NCBI RefSeq assembly: GCF_001748285.1
Contig: NZ_BDGT01000037.1
Span: 1 to 64,000, forward strand
DNA from: Thermogemmatispora onikobensis
GTDB taxonomy: Bacteria; Chloroflexota; Ktedonobacteria; Ktedonobacterales; Ktedonobacteraceae
Direction: 5' to 3'
DNA: 64,000 nucleotides
Position numbers and translations under genes: made by a program. Below are positions 45,136 to 54,780 of this stretch, one piece after another. Numbering within the stretch: the first letter of the stretch is position 1; each line of letters starts with the position of its first letter. Below the pieces are notes generated by a model that was not told where the DNA came from, searched no databases, and saw only the letters and a program-made list of their open reading frames with translations.

Positions 45136-45402
45136 CCTGACGAGACAGAAGGGCAAGCAGGAGAGGCTGAACTGAAGAGGAGCGGAGAGAGGCTCCACGA
45201 GGACACAAGCCAGGGGCTCGTTTCAGGTCCCCGCTTCAGCAGCTGAGGAGAAGCCAGCCGGCGATGAAGCGGAGAAAAGCGCTCTGAAGCGAGTCCCATG
45301 AGCCGTTTCGTTCAGCAGTCTTCACCGCAAGAGGGCAACGAGTCTTTATGAAAGCGTCTCGTCTTGGATGGGCCAAGCAACGGGTCGAAGGGTTCTCATC
45401 GC

Positions 45403-46488
45403 TCAGAGGCGCTGGAGCTTCTCAATCACCGCATCAGCTACCTGGGACGTACCGACGGCGCTTGGATCATCGGGGCGCGGCTTCAAATCGTAGGTGACGT
45501 TCTTCCCTTCAGCGATCACCTGAGCAATAGCCTTTTCCAGACGGTTGGCCGCCTCCTTCTCGCCCAAATGACGGAGCATCAGCACACCGGAGAACATCAT
45601 GGCCATCGGATTGACCTTGTTCTGCCCCGCATACTTGGGAGCACTGCCATGCACTGGCTCAAAGACAGCGTACTGGTTGCCAATATTGGCCCCAGGAGCC
45701 ACGCCCAGCCCGCCAATCAGGCCCGCCGACAGATCGGAGACAATATCGCCGTAGAGATTGGGGAGTACCAGGACATCGTATTGCTCCGGTTTCTGCACCA
45801 GCTGCATACAAATATTGTCGACAATGCGGTCTTCAAACTGAATATCGGGATACTCACGGGCCACCTCCTGGGCAGTGGCGAGAAAGAGGCCATCGGAGAA
45901 CTTCATAATATTCGCTTTATGAATAGCCGTGACCTTGCGACGACCATGCTCACGAGCATAGTTAAAAGCGAAGCGAACAATACGGCGGCTGGCGGCTACC
46001 GAAATATACTTGAGGCTGATCGCCGATTCAGGGTCCAGACGTGTCCCAGTTGCGCGCTCTACCAGTTCAATCAGCTCCGCCAGCTCGGGCGAGCCACGCT
46101 GAAATTCAATTCCAGCATAGAGATCCTCAGTATTCTCACGCACAATGATCAGGTCAACATGCTCATAGCGGGAGCGGAGTCCAGGGTAGGTCTTGGCCGG
46201 GCGAACATTGGCGTAGAGGTCCAGCTTCTTGCGCAGTGTGACGTTAGCACTACGCACTCCTTTGCCCACAGGAGTGGTAATCGGCCCCTTAAGGGCCACC
46301 CGGGTGCGCTTGATCGATTCAATCACCTCATCGGGCAGGATCGTGCCCTGTTTCTCCAGGGTTTCCATGCCCGCCTGGCAGACCTCCCAGCGGAACTCTA
46401 CCCCCGTCGCCTCCAGCACGCGGCGGGTCGCCGTGGTGATCTCCGGTCCAGTCCCATCTCCAGGGATGAGGGTTACCGCATGCGGCAT
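45403..46488 (-). CDS. icd: Isocitrate dehydrogenase, NAD-dependent type (beta-decarboxylating)
   Basis: 361 residues. [18 protein letters not shown] opens the beta-decarboxylating dehydrogenase fold. The substrate loop reads [21 protein letters not shown]; the Ser-x-Asn is the isocitrate-type signature that separates these from isopropylmalate and tartrate dehydrogenases. [27 protein letters not shown] is the metal site. [29 protein letters not shown] carries the cofactor determinants and fits NAD. It converts isocitrate to 2-oxoglutarate. ATG 46488 follows GGAGG; the frame to 46524 lacks a ribosome site. Confidence 0.88.
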   Translation of the reverse strand: MPHAVTLIPGDGTGPEITTATRRVLEATGVEFRWEVCQAGMETLEKQGTILPDEVIESIKRTRVALKGPITTPVGKGVRSANVTLRKKLDLYANVRPAKTYPGLRSRYEHVDLIIVRENTEDLYAGIEFQRGSPELAELIELVERATGTRLDPESAISLKYISVAASRRIVRFAFNYAREHGRRKVTAIHKANIMKFSDGLFLATAQEVAREYPDIQFEDRIVDNICMQLVQKPEQYDVLVLPNLYGDIVSDLSAGLIGGLGVAPGANIGNQYAVFEPVHGSAPKYAGQNKVNPMAMMFSGVLMLRHLGEKEAANRLEKAIAQVIAEGKNVTYDLKPRPDDPSAVGTSQVADAVIEKLQRL

Positions 46489-46647
46489 GAAGTCCTCCAG
46501 AACTGCAGAGTTTGTTTGTAGCAAAGAGGTTAAGCAATCATGTAGAGATTATAGCACGAATGCCAGCCGCAAGCCCACCCGTGCTACCAGCCTTGACAGT
46601 ACGAGGACCAGGCACCCTGGAAGCCTGGGCAGAGAGAAGGTGCAGCC

Positions 46648-49257
46648 TTAGCGCTGATCTGGCTCAGCAGGCGTAGCAGCGAGCGAGGCGCGCGCCGCCC
46701 TGGTAGTTCTGGCCGTTGTTGCCTCCGTTGTCTTTTCTACTCGCTTACTTCTTCTCTTACCACTCTCTGCAGACTCTTTTGTCTCTTGCTTTTCTGCCTT
46801 CTTCCTCTGGCCTTTACCAGTAGAGGCTTTAGCCGTGCTCCGCCTCTGCCCGCTCCTGCTGACATTTCCATTGGAGGTCGCTTGAGAGGTTGAACGCCTT
46901 CGCCCGGTTCTGCCCCTGGCAGTCGCAGACAAGGCTGGTTCCCCGGCTGTCGAAGTCGAAGGTAGCTGGGCCATCTCCATCGCCCCATTCAGAGAAGGAC
47001 TCTCCTCCGTACTTTGCTTCGCGCTCTTTTGGACCTTTCTGCGTCTGGCTCCTGCGCCTCGCGAGGAAGATGCCAGACCATTCTGCTGTGGTTGTTCCTC
47101 GGGGTTTTGCTGCGGTAGCACGACCTCCTCGTAGCAGACTGGCTCCTGGCCCCCACGTGGGATCACCATCAGTCCGCCGCAGCGAGGGCACGGTTCCGGT
47201 ACCGGGCGCTCCCAGATCGCGAAGTTGCAGGTCGGGTAGTTGCTACAGCCATAGAAGGTGCGCTTTGTCTGGCGCGTTTTACGCTCGACCAGATCGCCAC
47301 CACACTGCGGGCAGAGCGCGCCAGTCTTATTGACAAAAGAGCGCCCATAGCGGCACTCCGGGAAGCCCGAGCAGGAGATAAAACGCCCGAAGCGCCCGCT
47401 GCGGATAACCAGCTTCCGACCACACTCGGGGCACAGCTCGTCTAGCTCCTCAACCGGCTTCTGCACGCGATCCATCTCGGTTTCCGCTCTGGCCACCATC
47501 TCCTTGAAGGTCTCATAGAAATCGCGCAGAAACTCGGTCCAGGACTGGCGTCCCTCTTCAACGTTGTCTAGCTTCTGCTCCATATCGGCGGTAAAGCCGA
47601 CATCGACGATCTCAGGGAAGTGCTTATTGAGCAGCTCGTTGACCGTTTCACCAAGCCAGGTTGGCACAAAACGACGCTGTTCCTGAGTGACGTAGCCGCG
47701 CTCCTGGATGGTCGAGATGATGGGCACATAGGTACTGGGCCGCCCAATGCCCAGCTCCTCCAGCTCTTTGATCAGGCTGGCCTCCGTATAGCGCGGCGGC
47801 GGCTGCGTAAAGTGCTGCTGCGGCTGCAGCTCGTGAAGAGCCAGTACCTCGTCAACGGCCAGCACCGGCAGCAGACGCTCCTCTTCTTCACGCGGCCAGA
47901 CGGCGTAGAAACCGGGAAAGCGAAGATGGGAGCCAGTGGCCCGAAAGACATATTGGCCTGCCACAATGTCGGCACGCACCGTATCGAAGAGAGCCGGAGT
48001 CATAAAGCTGGCCACAAAGCGGCGCCAAATCAGACTGTAGAGCTTGTACTGATCAGGCGTCAGATACTCTCGCACCTGCTCAGGAGTGAGCGTCACATCC
48101 GTTGGACGAATAGCCTCATGGGCATCCTGCGCGGTGGCCTTGAGTTTGCCAACGCGCCCCGAGCCGACAAAAGGCTGGCCATAGGTCTGCTCAATAAAGC
48201 GACGCACGCTGGCCTTCGCCTCGTCAGAAACACGTGTCGAGTCGGTGCGCATATAGGTAATCAGTCCCTGCGAGCCGCGCGGCCCCAGCTCGATGCCTTC
48301 ATAGAGCTGCTGAGCCAGACTCATCGTCTTCTTGGGCTTAAAGTAGAGGCGCGACGAGGCATCCTGCTGCATGGTGCTGGTCGTATAGGGGAGCGGCGGC
48401 TGACGGCGCACTTCGCGCTGGAGCAGGCGCCAGACCGCGAAGCTTGCTCCGCGCAGCTCGGAGAGAATGGCCTCGGCTTCTTGCTGATTGGCGATATGCA
48501 AGCGTCGCCGCGTCTCCTCAGAACGGCGCTCGCCCTCTCCCTCCTGCGACCCCTCACCCTCTTCGCCCTCGGCTGCCCCTTCCTCTTCTCCGTCCGTTGG
48601 CTGCTGGCCAGCCAGCTCGTTGAGGCGAGCCACCAGCGTCGCCTCAAAGCGTTCCTGCTCGCCTTGCTTGCTCAGGAGGGCGGTAATCGTCCAATATTCC
48701 TGGGGCACAAAGCCACGGATCTGCCGCTCGCGATCGCAGATCAGGCGCAGGGCGACCGACTGCACACGTCCAGCACTGGTACCCGACTGCACACGCCTCC
48801 ACAGCAGGGGACTAATCTTGTAGCCCACCAGACGATCAAGGACTCGACGCGCCTGCTGTGCATTGAACAGGTCTTCATTTATGGCCCGCGGCTTCTGAAT
48901 CGCCTCTTGTACAGCCCTCCTCGTAATCTCATTAAAGACAGCGCGGCGCGGATTCTTGAGTCCCAGGGTCTGCATCAGGGACCAGGCGATAAACTCCCCT
49001 TCGCGATCAGGATCGGGAGCCAGATAGACTTCCTCGGCCTTCTTCGACGCCGCCTTCAGCTCGGCAATGACGCCCTTCCGCTCCTCGATAATTTCATATT
49101 GTGGCGCAAAATCCTTGCGCGTGTTGACGCCAAGGCCCTTCTTGGGCAGATCGATAATGTGCCCCATTGAGGCGCGCACCTCGAAATCGCGCCCGAGGAA
49201 TTTCTCAATGGTCTTGGCTTTTGCCGGAGACTCAACAATGACAAGCTTCTTTGCCAT
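46648..49257 (-). CDS. topA: DNA topoisomerase I
   Basis: 869 residues. TOPRIM domain: KKLVIVESPAKAKTIEKFLG (2-21) and LAPDPDREGEFIAW (~77-90). The catalytic tyrosine is in GLITYMRTDSTRVSDEAK (~330). C-terminal zinc fingers: CPECGRKL...CSGFPEC, CPQCGGDL...CSNYPTC and a partial CPRCGGLM (~580-680). It relaxes negative supercoils by single-strand passage. Two unusual features: an acidic insert (TDGEEEGAAEGEEGEGSQEGEGERR, ~220-250) in the cap region, and a ~150-residue Ser/Thr/Lys/Arg-rich tail after the last finger, probably DNA-binding and disordered. Confidence 0.96.
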   Translation of the reverse strand: MAKKLVIVESPAKAKTIEKFLGRDFEVRASMGHIIDLPKKGLGVNTRKDFAPQYEIIEERKGVIAELKAASKKAEEVYLAPDPDREGEFIAWSLMQTLGLKNPRRAVFNEITRRAVQEAIQKPRAINEDLFNAQQARRVLDRLVGYKISPLLWRRVQSGTSAGRVQSVALRLICDRERQIRGFVPQEYWTITALLSKQGEQERFEATLVARLNELAGQQPTDGEEEGAAEGEEGEGSQEGEGERRSEETRRRLHIANQQEAEAILSELRGASFAVWRLLQREVRRQPPLPYTTSTMQQDASSRLYFKPKKTMSLAQQLYEGIELGPRGSQGLITYMRTDSTRVSDEAKASVRRFIEQTYGQPFVGSGRVGKLKATAQDAHEAIRPTDVTLTPEQVREYLTPDQYKLYSLIWRRFVASFMTPALFDTVRADIVAGQYVFRATGSHLRFPGFYAVWPREEEERLLPVLAVDEVLALHELQPQQHFTQPPPRYTEASLIKELEELGIGRPSTYVPIISTIQERGYVTQEQRRFVPTWLGETVNELLNKHFPEIVDVGFTADMEQKLDNVEEGRQSWTEFLRDFYETFKEMVARAETEMDRVQKPVEELDELCPECGRKLVIRSGRFGRFISCSGFPECRYGRSFVNKTGALCPQCGGDLVERKTRQTKRTFYGCSNYPTCNFAIWERPVPEPCPRCGGLMVIPRGGQEPVCYEEVVLPQQNPEEQPQQNGLASSSRGAGARRRKVQKSAKQSTEESPSLNGAMEMAQLPSTSTAGEPALSATARGRTGRRRSTSQATSNGNVSRSGQRRSTAKASTGKGQRKKAEKQETKESAESGKRRSKRVEKTTEATTARTTRAARASLAATPAEPDQR

Positions 49258-49293
49258 TAATCAACCTGTACCTGATTTGCAGATGTTATGCGG

Positions 49294-49317
49294 TTGAACG
49301 CCAGGTGAGCCGTTCAA
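49294..49317. repeat. Inverted repeat upstream of topA
   Basis: TTGAACG (49294-49300) and CGTTCAA (49311-49317) with a ten-base spacer, 37 bases before the topA start. It may be an operator or form a leader hairpin. The rest of 49258-49658 holds only promoter-like TACAAT elements at 49526 and 49565 facing the plus-strand lipoprotein gene. Confidence 0.5.
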
Positions 49318-49658
49318 TCTCACAGGATAGGATAGCACACGTTGACAAGAGGGGTGACAAACCGGATCACCGGCCAACGGCTTCCCCAGCCTCTCACTTC
49401 TCTCTCCTCTCATTACGTATGCCTTCTGAGTGAGATAACACAAGATAGCCCCCCGATCTTCCCCCGGCAGCCAGAGCGAGTGGCCTCAGTTTCCTGCGCA
49501 CGCCGGCCATCTTTCCCGCCGGGAGTACAATAGTGGAGAATCCGCTCTTTCGCTGCTCTTACTCTACAATACAAGGGAAGCTCTGGGGTCCTCTGCCTCC
49601 GAGGGTAAGAGCGCGAGAGGAGAGTGTGGGCAGAACGATGGATGGGAGGGTTGATAAA

Positions 49659-50879
49659 ATGTCGTCTGGTACTTTCGCGCGCTGCGGATCGCGCCGTGAC
49701 TGTATTGATAGGAGGCTGCTGTGTCCCCGGCCTCATCGCCTGCTGAGCCTGCTTCAGTCGCTCCTGCTCTATGGCCTCACCCTCGCTCTCCTGCTACTCA
49801 GCAGCGCTTGTGAGCCGTTTGGCAGAAGCGGTGCGGGGCCGGCCACCCAACGAACAGGCGCTGTTCCCAAACAAGCAACTGCCAGCCCGACGCCGACGCC
49901 GGTCCCGCGGCCAGTGGAACAGTACGGCTTTCAAAAAGGAATCGTCTACCCTGGCTGGAGCCGGAGCGCCTATGGTCTCAGTGACCGTCGCTGGCAAGAG
50001 AGTTTGCAAGAGATTCGGCGCAGCACCGCTGCTGAATGGCTAGAGATGCCAGTACTTTTCTCCCAGTCAACTCCTGATGCCGTCGACATCGGGGCAGATC
50101 AGGCGGCACCTAGTGTGGCCTCCTTTGTGGCGGGAGTGCGCAAAGCGCATGCGGTCGGCTTCAAAGTCTTTCTCGCCCCCCTGCTGACCGTACGCCAGCC
50201 GGGCGGCTGGGCCGCGCTAGTCATGCCAGCTCCTGAGAGCCAACAGCGCTGGTTTGACCACTACTGGCAGGCTCTACGGCCCTATGTTGAGGCAGCCGAG
50301 GCCAATGGCGTTGAACAGATTGCCCTGGCTACTGAAATGGAGTGGCTGCAGAGCAACGCTCCCAGCACCCTCTGGCGCCAGCTCATTGAGCGCGTGCGCA
50401 GCATCTACACAGGCAACCTGACCTATGACATCAATTGGTCCACAATGGACCAGCCGCCGGCCTGGTTGCATGATTCTCGCCTCACTTTCATTGGCGTCTC
50501 TGAGTACATTTCCCTCAGCGACGCTCCCGTACGTCTGGATGCCCAGACCATGATCCAGCTCTGGCGCGAGCAAATCAAGACGCGGCTCGACCAGCTTGCC
50601 GAGCAACTGAACCGACGCATCGTTATCAGTGAAATTGGTTATCGCAACAGCACTGACGCCCTCTACCAGGTCTGGTCACCCACCTCAGCAGCCCCAGCAG
50701 ACCCCCAAGAGCAGGCCGATGCTTACAACGCCGCACTCACCAACGTCATGGCCGATGAGCATATCGCCGGCATCTTCTTCTGGGGCTGGGACGAAGTAGA
50801 GCGCTTCTCAATCCGCGGTCAGAAGGCCACCGAAGTACTCCATCGCTGGTACAGCGGCACGAGTCCCAGTAGCTCGTGA
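49659..50879 (+). CDS. GH113-like TIM-barrel glycoside hydrolase, lipoprotein
   Basis: 406 residues. A long basic n-region, then the hydrophobic segment and lipobox LLLSSAC anchor it outside the cell; a Pro/Thr linker (PTPTPVPRP) follows. The barrel resembles GH113 mannanases: FQKGIVYPGWSRSAYGL, AHAVGFKVFLAPLLTV. The likely acid/base Glu is in ALATEMEWLQ and the nucleophile in IVISEIGYRN; then GIFFWGWDE. The substrate would be a beta-mannan or similar polymer; that is inferred from family resemblance. ATG 49659 follows GGGAGGG eight bases upstream; ATG 49638 is an alternative. Confidence 0.78.
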   Translation: MSSGTFARCGSRRDCIDRRLLCPRPHRLLSLLQSLLLYGLTLALLLLSSACEPFGRSGAGPATQRTGAVPKQATASPTPTPVPRPVEQYGFQKGIVYPGWSRSAYGLSDRRWQESLQEIRRSTAAEWLEMPVLFSQSTPDAVDIGADQAAPSVASFVAGVRKAHAVGFKVFLAPLLTVRQPGGWAALVMPAPESQQRWFDHYWQALRPYVEAAEANGVEQIALATEMEWLQSNAPSTLWRQLIERVRSIYTGNLTYDINWSTMDQPPAWLHDSRLTFIGVSEYISLSDAPVRLDAQTMIQLWREQIKTRLDQLAEQLNRRIVISEIGYRNSTDALYQVWSPTSAAPADPQEQADAYNAALTNVMADEHIAGIFFWGWDEVERFSIRGQKATEVLHRWYSGTSPSSS

Positions 50880-51006
50880 GGGAAGGTCTGGGAATGCTTC
50901 TAGCGTGGAGAGCGGAGCCTCAAGACTGGCAGCTCTGGCCCGCGTTCCTGGTCGTGGGAGGGCCAAGGCTTTCGGGGACCAGAAGATCTATCTCTGGCTT
51001 GCGGTC

Positions 51007-51035
51007 TTGACCGCTTCACGCGCGCATGCTATGCT
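51007..51035 (+). promoter_or_regulatory. Promoter of murT-gatD
   Basis: TTGACC (51007-51012), 17 bases, TATGCT (51030-51035), about 64 bases before the murT start. Confidence 0.7.
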
Positions 51036-51098
51036 GCAACTAGGCAATGAGAAAAATAGATACAACTATTGACACAGGCGCTGGTTCGGAGGAGAAGC

Positions 51099-52880
51099 AT
51101 GCAGCAACATCGGCCATCTCCAGTGCTCCCTCAAGGGTCCAACCAAGGTGAGTCGAGAGGGAGCAGATGGCTTCGGACAAAGAAAGGCCGCCCAGAAGTT
51201 AAGCCAGGATCAGTCACCGGAGCGGCAAGAGCCGGCCAGCGCTCACGGAGGCGAGGCCTCTCGCTGAGGGCAGCCCTGGCGGTGATCAGCGGACGGGCAG
51301 CAGGAGCTTTAAGTCGCCGTCTCCGGCTCGGAGGCGGTACCAGTATCGTGGGCCTGGTGGCTCAACGCCTCTACCCGGATATCATCGGCCACCTGGCCGC
51401 CCAACTGGAACATGGTAGCGTCCTGATCACTGGTACCAACGGCAAAACGACCACGAGCGGCTTCCTGGCTGCAATCCTGCGCGACGCCGGCCTGCGCGTC
51501 TGGCGCAACCGCGAGGGGGCCAATCTGTTGCGCGGCGTCGCCGGTGCCCTGGTGGTGCGCGCCCTCCCCAACGGCAATCTGCGCCGTGCGGGTCAGGCCA
51601 TCTCCGTCTTCGAAATCGACGAGGCGGTCATACCCCAGGCCGCGCGCCTGCTAGAGCCGCGTGCGGTTGTCTTCGTGAACCTGTTCCGCGACCAGCTCGA
51701 CCGCTACGGGGAGGTGGAAAGCGTCGCTTCCCTCTGGCGGCAAATGGTCAAGGAGCTGCCAGAGACAACGGCTCTGGTTCTCAACGCTGATGACCCAACA
51801 ACGGCCAGCCTGGGCGAGCTGGCCCGCGGGCCCGTCCTCTATTTCGGTCTGGAGGATCTGACGCTCGATGTAAGTGGCCAGGATGGCCAGGGAACCCCAG
51901 GCACTTACCAGGTCGTGGACAGCCGCAGCTGCGTGCGCTGTGGCAGCGACTATCACTATAGCGCTCGCTTCTATAGTCACATGGGCCATTATCAGTGCCC
52001 CCACTGCGGCCTGGAGCGTCCTTCTCCACTCGTACGCGCGCTCCACGTGCGCCAGGATACCTTCGATCGCTTGCGCGTGACAGTCGAGACACCGACCCAG
52101 CTGGGCGAGATTGTGATCCCCCTGCCCGGGCTGTATAATGTTTATAATGCCCTGGCCGCGATCACGGCAGCCCAGGCCCTGGGGATCAGCTGGGAGCCAA
52201 TCGTCTCAGGGATCGAGCAATTCAAGCCCGCCTTTGGACGGGGTGAGCGCGTGCAGGTGGCAGGCCGTACCCTGCGCCTGCTGCTGGCGAAGAATCCGAC
52301 AGGATTAAATGAGGTGCTACGCACGCTCTTCAGCGAGGGCACACCTCGCCATGTGCTTTTCGTGCTCAACGATAATATCGCCGATGGCCGAGATGTCTCC
52401 TGGATCTGGGACGTCGACTTCGAACGCGCTAAGGGCCTGACCGCCAGCCTGACGGTAACCGGCACGCGCGCTTTCGATCTGGCCTTACGCCTCAAATACG
52501 CCGGTTTCGCTCCCGAAGCGATGACGCTCATTCCGTCAACACCGCTACGCGCTCTCGAAGAGCTAACCGGCCCACAGCCGCGAGGACGCAAAGGGAAAGG
52601 TCGAGGCCGGACTCGACGCCAGCTGCAGGAAGGCCAGGCAGCCGCCGCGATGACGAGCAGCGCAGCCGCGCCGCCGGCAGAGGAAACGACCGCCAGTCTG
52701 CAAGAGATGGCTGTCTCCTTCCCAGGCTACGGACTGGCAAGAGCGCTGGAACAGGCCATCGCGCAGACGCCTGCCGGGGAAACGCTCTTTATCGTGCCGA
52801 CCTACACAGGACTGCTGGAGATTCATCGCGAGCTAGAACGGCGCGGGCTGACGCCTCATTATTGGGAGGGACGAGATTAG
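51099..52880 (+). CDS. murT: Lipid II isoglutaminyl synthase, MurT subunit
   Basis: 593 residues, longer than the ~440 typical. A ~60-residue Arg-rich N-tail precedes GTSIVGLVAQRLYPDII. The Mur-ligase ATP site ITGTNGKTTTSGFLA lies near 110. The MurT zinc ribbon is seen as CVRCG...YQCPHCG (~280-310). LPGLYNVYNALAAITAA, then the DUF1727 domain with LLLAKNPTGLNEVLRTL and VLNDNIADGRDVSWIWDVDFE (~395-445). An Arg/Gly/Ala-rich insertion (~490-530) interrupts DUF1727. With GatD it amidates the D-Glu of lipid II stem peptide. ATG 51099 follows CGGAGGAG. Its stop abuts the gatD ATG. Confidence 0.94.
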   Translation: MQQHRPSPVLPQGSNQGESRGSRWLRTKKGRPEVKPGSVTGAARAGQRSRRRGLSLRAALAVISGRAAGALSRRLRLGGGTSIVGLVAQRLYPDIIGHLAAQLEHGSVLITGTNGKTTTSGFLAAILRDAGLRVWRNREGANLLRGVAGALVVRALPNGNLRRAGQAISVFEIDEAVIPQAARLLEPRAVVFVNLFRDQLDRYGEVESVASLWRQMVKELPETTALVLNADDPTTASLGELARGPVLYFGLEDLTLDVSGQDGQGTPGTYQVVDSRSCVRCGSDYHYSARFYSHMGHYQCPHCGLERPSPLVRALHVRQDTFDRLRVTVETPTQLGEIVIPLPGLYNVYNALAAITAAQALGISWEPIVSGIEQFKPAFGRGERVQVAGRTLRLLLAKNPTGLNEVLRTLFSEGTPRHVLFVLNDNIADGRDVSWIWDVDFERAKGLTASLTVTGTRAFDLALRLKYAGFAPEAMTLIPSTPLRALEELTGPQPRGRKGKGRGRTRRQLQEGQAAAAMTSSAAAPPAEETTASLQEMAVSFPGYGLARALEQAIAQTPAGETLFIVPTYTGLLEIHRELERRGLTPHYWEGRD

Positions 52881-53759
52881 ATGCACGGTAGGAATGAGGC
52901 CCGGCTGACGCTCACGCTTGGGCATCTCTATCCAGATCAGCTCAATCTCTACGGGGATCGCGGCAATATTCTGACGTTGAAACGCCGCTGCGAGCTGCGG
53001 GGCATCGAATTGCGCGTCGTAGGGCTGGGCATTGGCGATGCCCTGGCACCAGACGAGTACGATCTGCTCTTCATCGGCGGTGGTCAGGATAAGGAGCAGG
53101 CTCCCGTGGCCCAGGACCTCTTTGAGACGAAAGGAATCGGCCTGTGGGCCGCTATTGAGGATGATATGCCGGTGCTGGCAGTCTGCGGCGGCTATCAGTT
53201 GTTGGCCCACTACTATCGCCCAGCGGAAGGCCCCGATATGAAGGGCCTGGGAGTCTTCGATGCCTGGACAGTCCATAAGGGGCCACGAACGCCGCGCTGC
53301 ATCGGCGACGTGGTCATTCGCTGGAATGGCATGACAGTGGTCGGCTTCGAGAATCACGGCGGACGTACCTATCTGGGAACCGCTCACCCACTGGGCAAGG
53401 TCCTCAAAGGCTACGGCAATAATGCCGAGGATGGCACCGAAGGGGCGGTCTATCGCAACGCCTACGGAACCTATCTGCATGGCTCGCTCCTGCCAAAGAA
53501 TCCGCACTTCGCCGACCATCTGATCGGCCTGGCACTGCAGCGCAAGTACGGCCTCCGGCGGCTGACAAGCTTGAGCATGCCGCCAGGCGAGATCATGAAT
53601 GGCTCTACGCCCGCCCAACCCGCCTCGATGGAGGACCCTACCACTCTGCTGCGGCCCCTGGATGACCACCTGGAGTGGCAGGCCCACGCAGCTATCCTGG
53701 AACGCCTGGGACTCTACGAGGAGGCCGTCGCCGCCCTGCGGCGCGCCAAGGCGGCGTAG
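52881..53759 (+). CDS. gatD: Lipid II isoglutaminyl synthase, GatD glutaminase subunit
   Basis: 292 residues. A class I glutamine amidotransferase: LTLGHLYPDQLNLYGDRGNILTL at the N-terminus, LLFIGGGQDKEQ, nucleophile C102 in LAVCGGYQLLAHYY, VVGFENHGGRTYLG, and catalytic His in YGTYLHGSLLPKNP (~200). It supplies ammonia to MurT. It starts at the base after the murT stop, so translation is coupled. The ~60-residue C-terminal extension after QRKYGL is helical and absent from standard GatD; function unknown. Confidence 0.95.
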   Translation: MHGRNEARLTLTLGHLYPDQLNLYGDRGNILTLKRRCELRGIELRVVGLGIGDALAPDEYDLLFIGGGQDKEQAPVAQDLFETKGIGLWAAIEDDMPVLAVCGGYQLLAHYYRPAEGPDMKGLGVFDAWTVHKGPRTPRCIGDVVIRWNGMTVVGFENHGGRTYLGTAHPLGKVLKGYGNNAEDGTEGAVYRNAYGTYLHGSLLPKNPHFADHLIGLALQRKYGLRRLTSLSMPPGEIMNGSTPAQPASMEDPTTLLRPLDDHLEWQAHAAILERLGLYEEAVAALRRAKAA

Positions 53760-53799
53760 AGGTTGCTTTGCTTGCTCTAGCATCGAGGATTGGGCCATT

Positions 53800-54438
53800 A
53801 TGAGCTTTGATCGAACACTGGCTCGCTGCTCTTTCTGCGGTCGGCGCCCACCCGAAGTCAGACGGATGATAGCCGGGCCAGGCGCCGCCTATATCTGCGA
53901 AGCCTGCCTTCAGACCTGCAACGAGATCTTACAAGATCCAAGGCCCTTCTCTCCCAAGGCCCTGGAGCTGGCCTCACGCCCCCCCGTGGTCGTCGCCGCC
54001 CCCCTGGAACCCCCTACCAGCAGCCAGGATGAGCAGCCAGCTCCACGCGAGGCCCTGCGGACTCTCACCCTGGAGCTGGAGCAGAAGCAGCAAGACATGA
54101 CGCTGATGCTCTATCAGATCCAGTTCTACGCCCATTACTTTGATTTGCATTACCTGTGGATCAGGCCGCCGCTTACACCCGGCTTCGCTTTTGTTCCACG
54201 CCTGATCTTCTTCCTGAAGGATAATCTGGGCCAGCAGTGGAGCGGAGACCAGGGGGGAATGCTCCTGGCGCGACCCGAGCTGGCCAGTGATCCCAACCAT
54301 GCCGTCTACCAGGGGCGGGCGCGCTTCCGTCCCTTGCCCTCTCCAGAGGCTCACCATCTGACTATTCGCGCCGCCGACCCGCTTGGCCAGTTCGAAGATC
54401 CCCCGCCACGTCCGTGGCAGTTCGAAATCACGTTCTAG
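53800..54438 (+). CDS. Protein with N-terminal ClpX-type C4 zinc finger and no ATPase domain
   Basis: 212 residues. Residues ~8-45 (ARCSFCGRRPPEVRRMIAGPGAAYICEACLQTCNEIL) are a full ClpX zinc-binding domain with four cysteines (CxxC...CxxC). A Pro/Ala linker, a short coiled coil (LTLELEQKQQDMTLMLYQIQFYAHYF) and a beta-rich C-terminal domain of no recognised family follow. No Walker A or B or other AAA+ motif exists, so it is not ClpX. In ClpX this domain dimerises and binds adaptors or substrates; here it may bridge clients to a Clp machine. It starts 40 bases after gatD. Confidence 0.75.
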   Translation: MSFDRTLARCSFCGRRPPEVRRMIAGPGAAYICEACLQTCNEILQDPRPFSPKALELASRPPVVVAAPLEPPTSSQDEQPAPREALRTLTLELEQKQQDMTLMLYQIQFYAHYFDLHYLWIRPPLTPGFAFVPRLIFFLKDNLGQQWSGDQGGMLLARPELASDPNHAVYQGRARFRPLPSPEAHHLTIRAADPLGQFEDPPPRPWQFEITF

Positions 54439-54509
54439 GATCTCCCCCGCGGAGGACGGCAGGAAGGGGGACAGACAGCCAGGGAGCAGCACAATCCAGA
54501 GAAAGAAAG

Positions 54510-54554
54510 GGCTGAGGCGCAGGGCATTGCTGCTGCCACTGCACCTCAGCCTTT
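54510..54554. terminator. Terminator-like hairpin between convergent genes
   Basis: GGCTGAGG (54510-54517) pairs with CCTCAGCC (54544-54551), flanked by AAA on the left and TTT on the right. It lies between the zinc-finger gene (plus) and hpf (minus) in the gene-free interval 54439-54780. Confidence 0.5.
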
Positions 54555-54780
54555 GTGCTAGCCCATCCGGCCAATCTGGCCCGGTCTGATCAGGCGCCCC
54601 TCTTCTCTTCAGACAACCACTGCTCAACAGACCAGGCCCCAGAGCGTTCGCTCCGGCACCTTATGACGCCCTCCTGACAGCTCCTGCGCCGGCAATTGTG
54701 ACTGTTTACCCCCTCGCGGAGGATAGTAAAAAAAGCATCCCAGGTAGAACGACCCGGCCAAGCGGGCAGAGAGATGAAGA

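Noticed and set aside
45364-46521. Plus-strand frame of 385 codons
   Set aside because: Antisense of the isocitrate dehydrogenase gene; no ribosome site or recognisable domain.
47620-49170. Plus-strand frame of 516 codons
   Set aside because: Antisense of topA, which has full domain support on the minus strand.
53800-54438. clpX itself
   Set aside because: Only the zinc-binding domain is present; the AAA+ module and its Walker motifs are absent.
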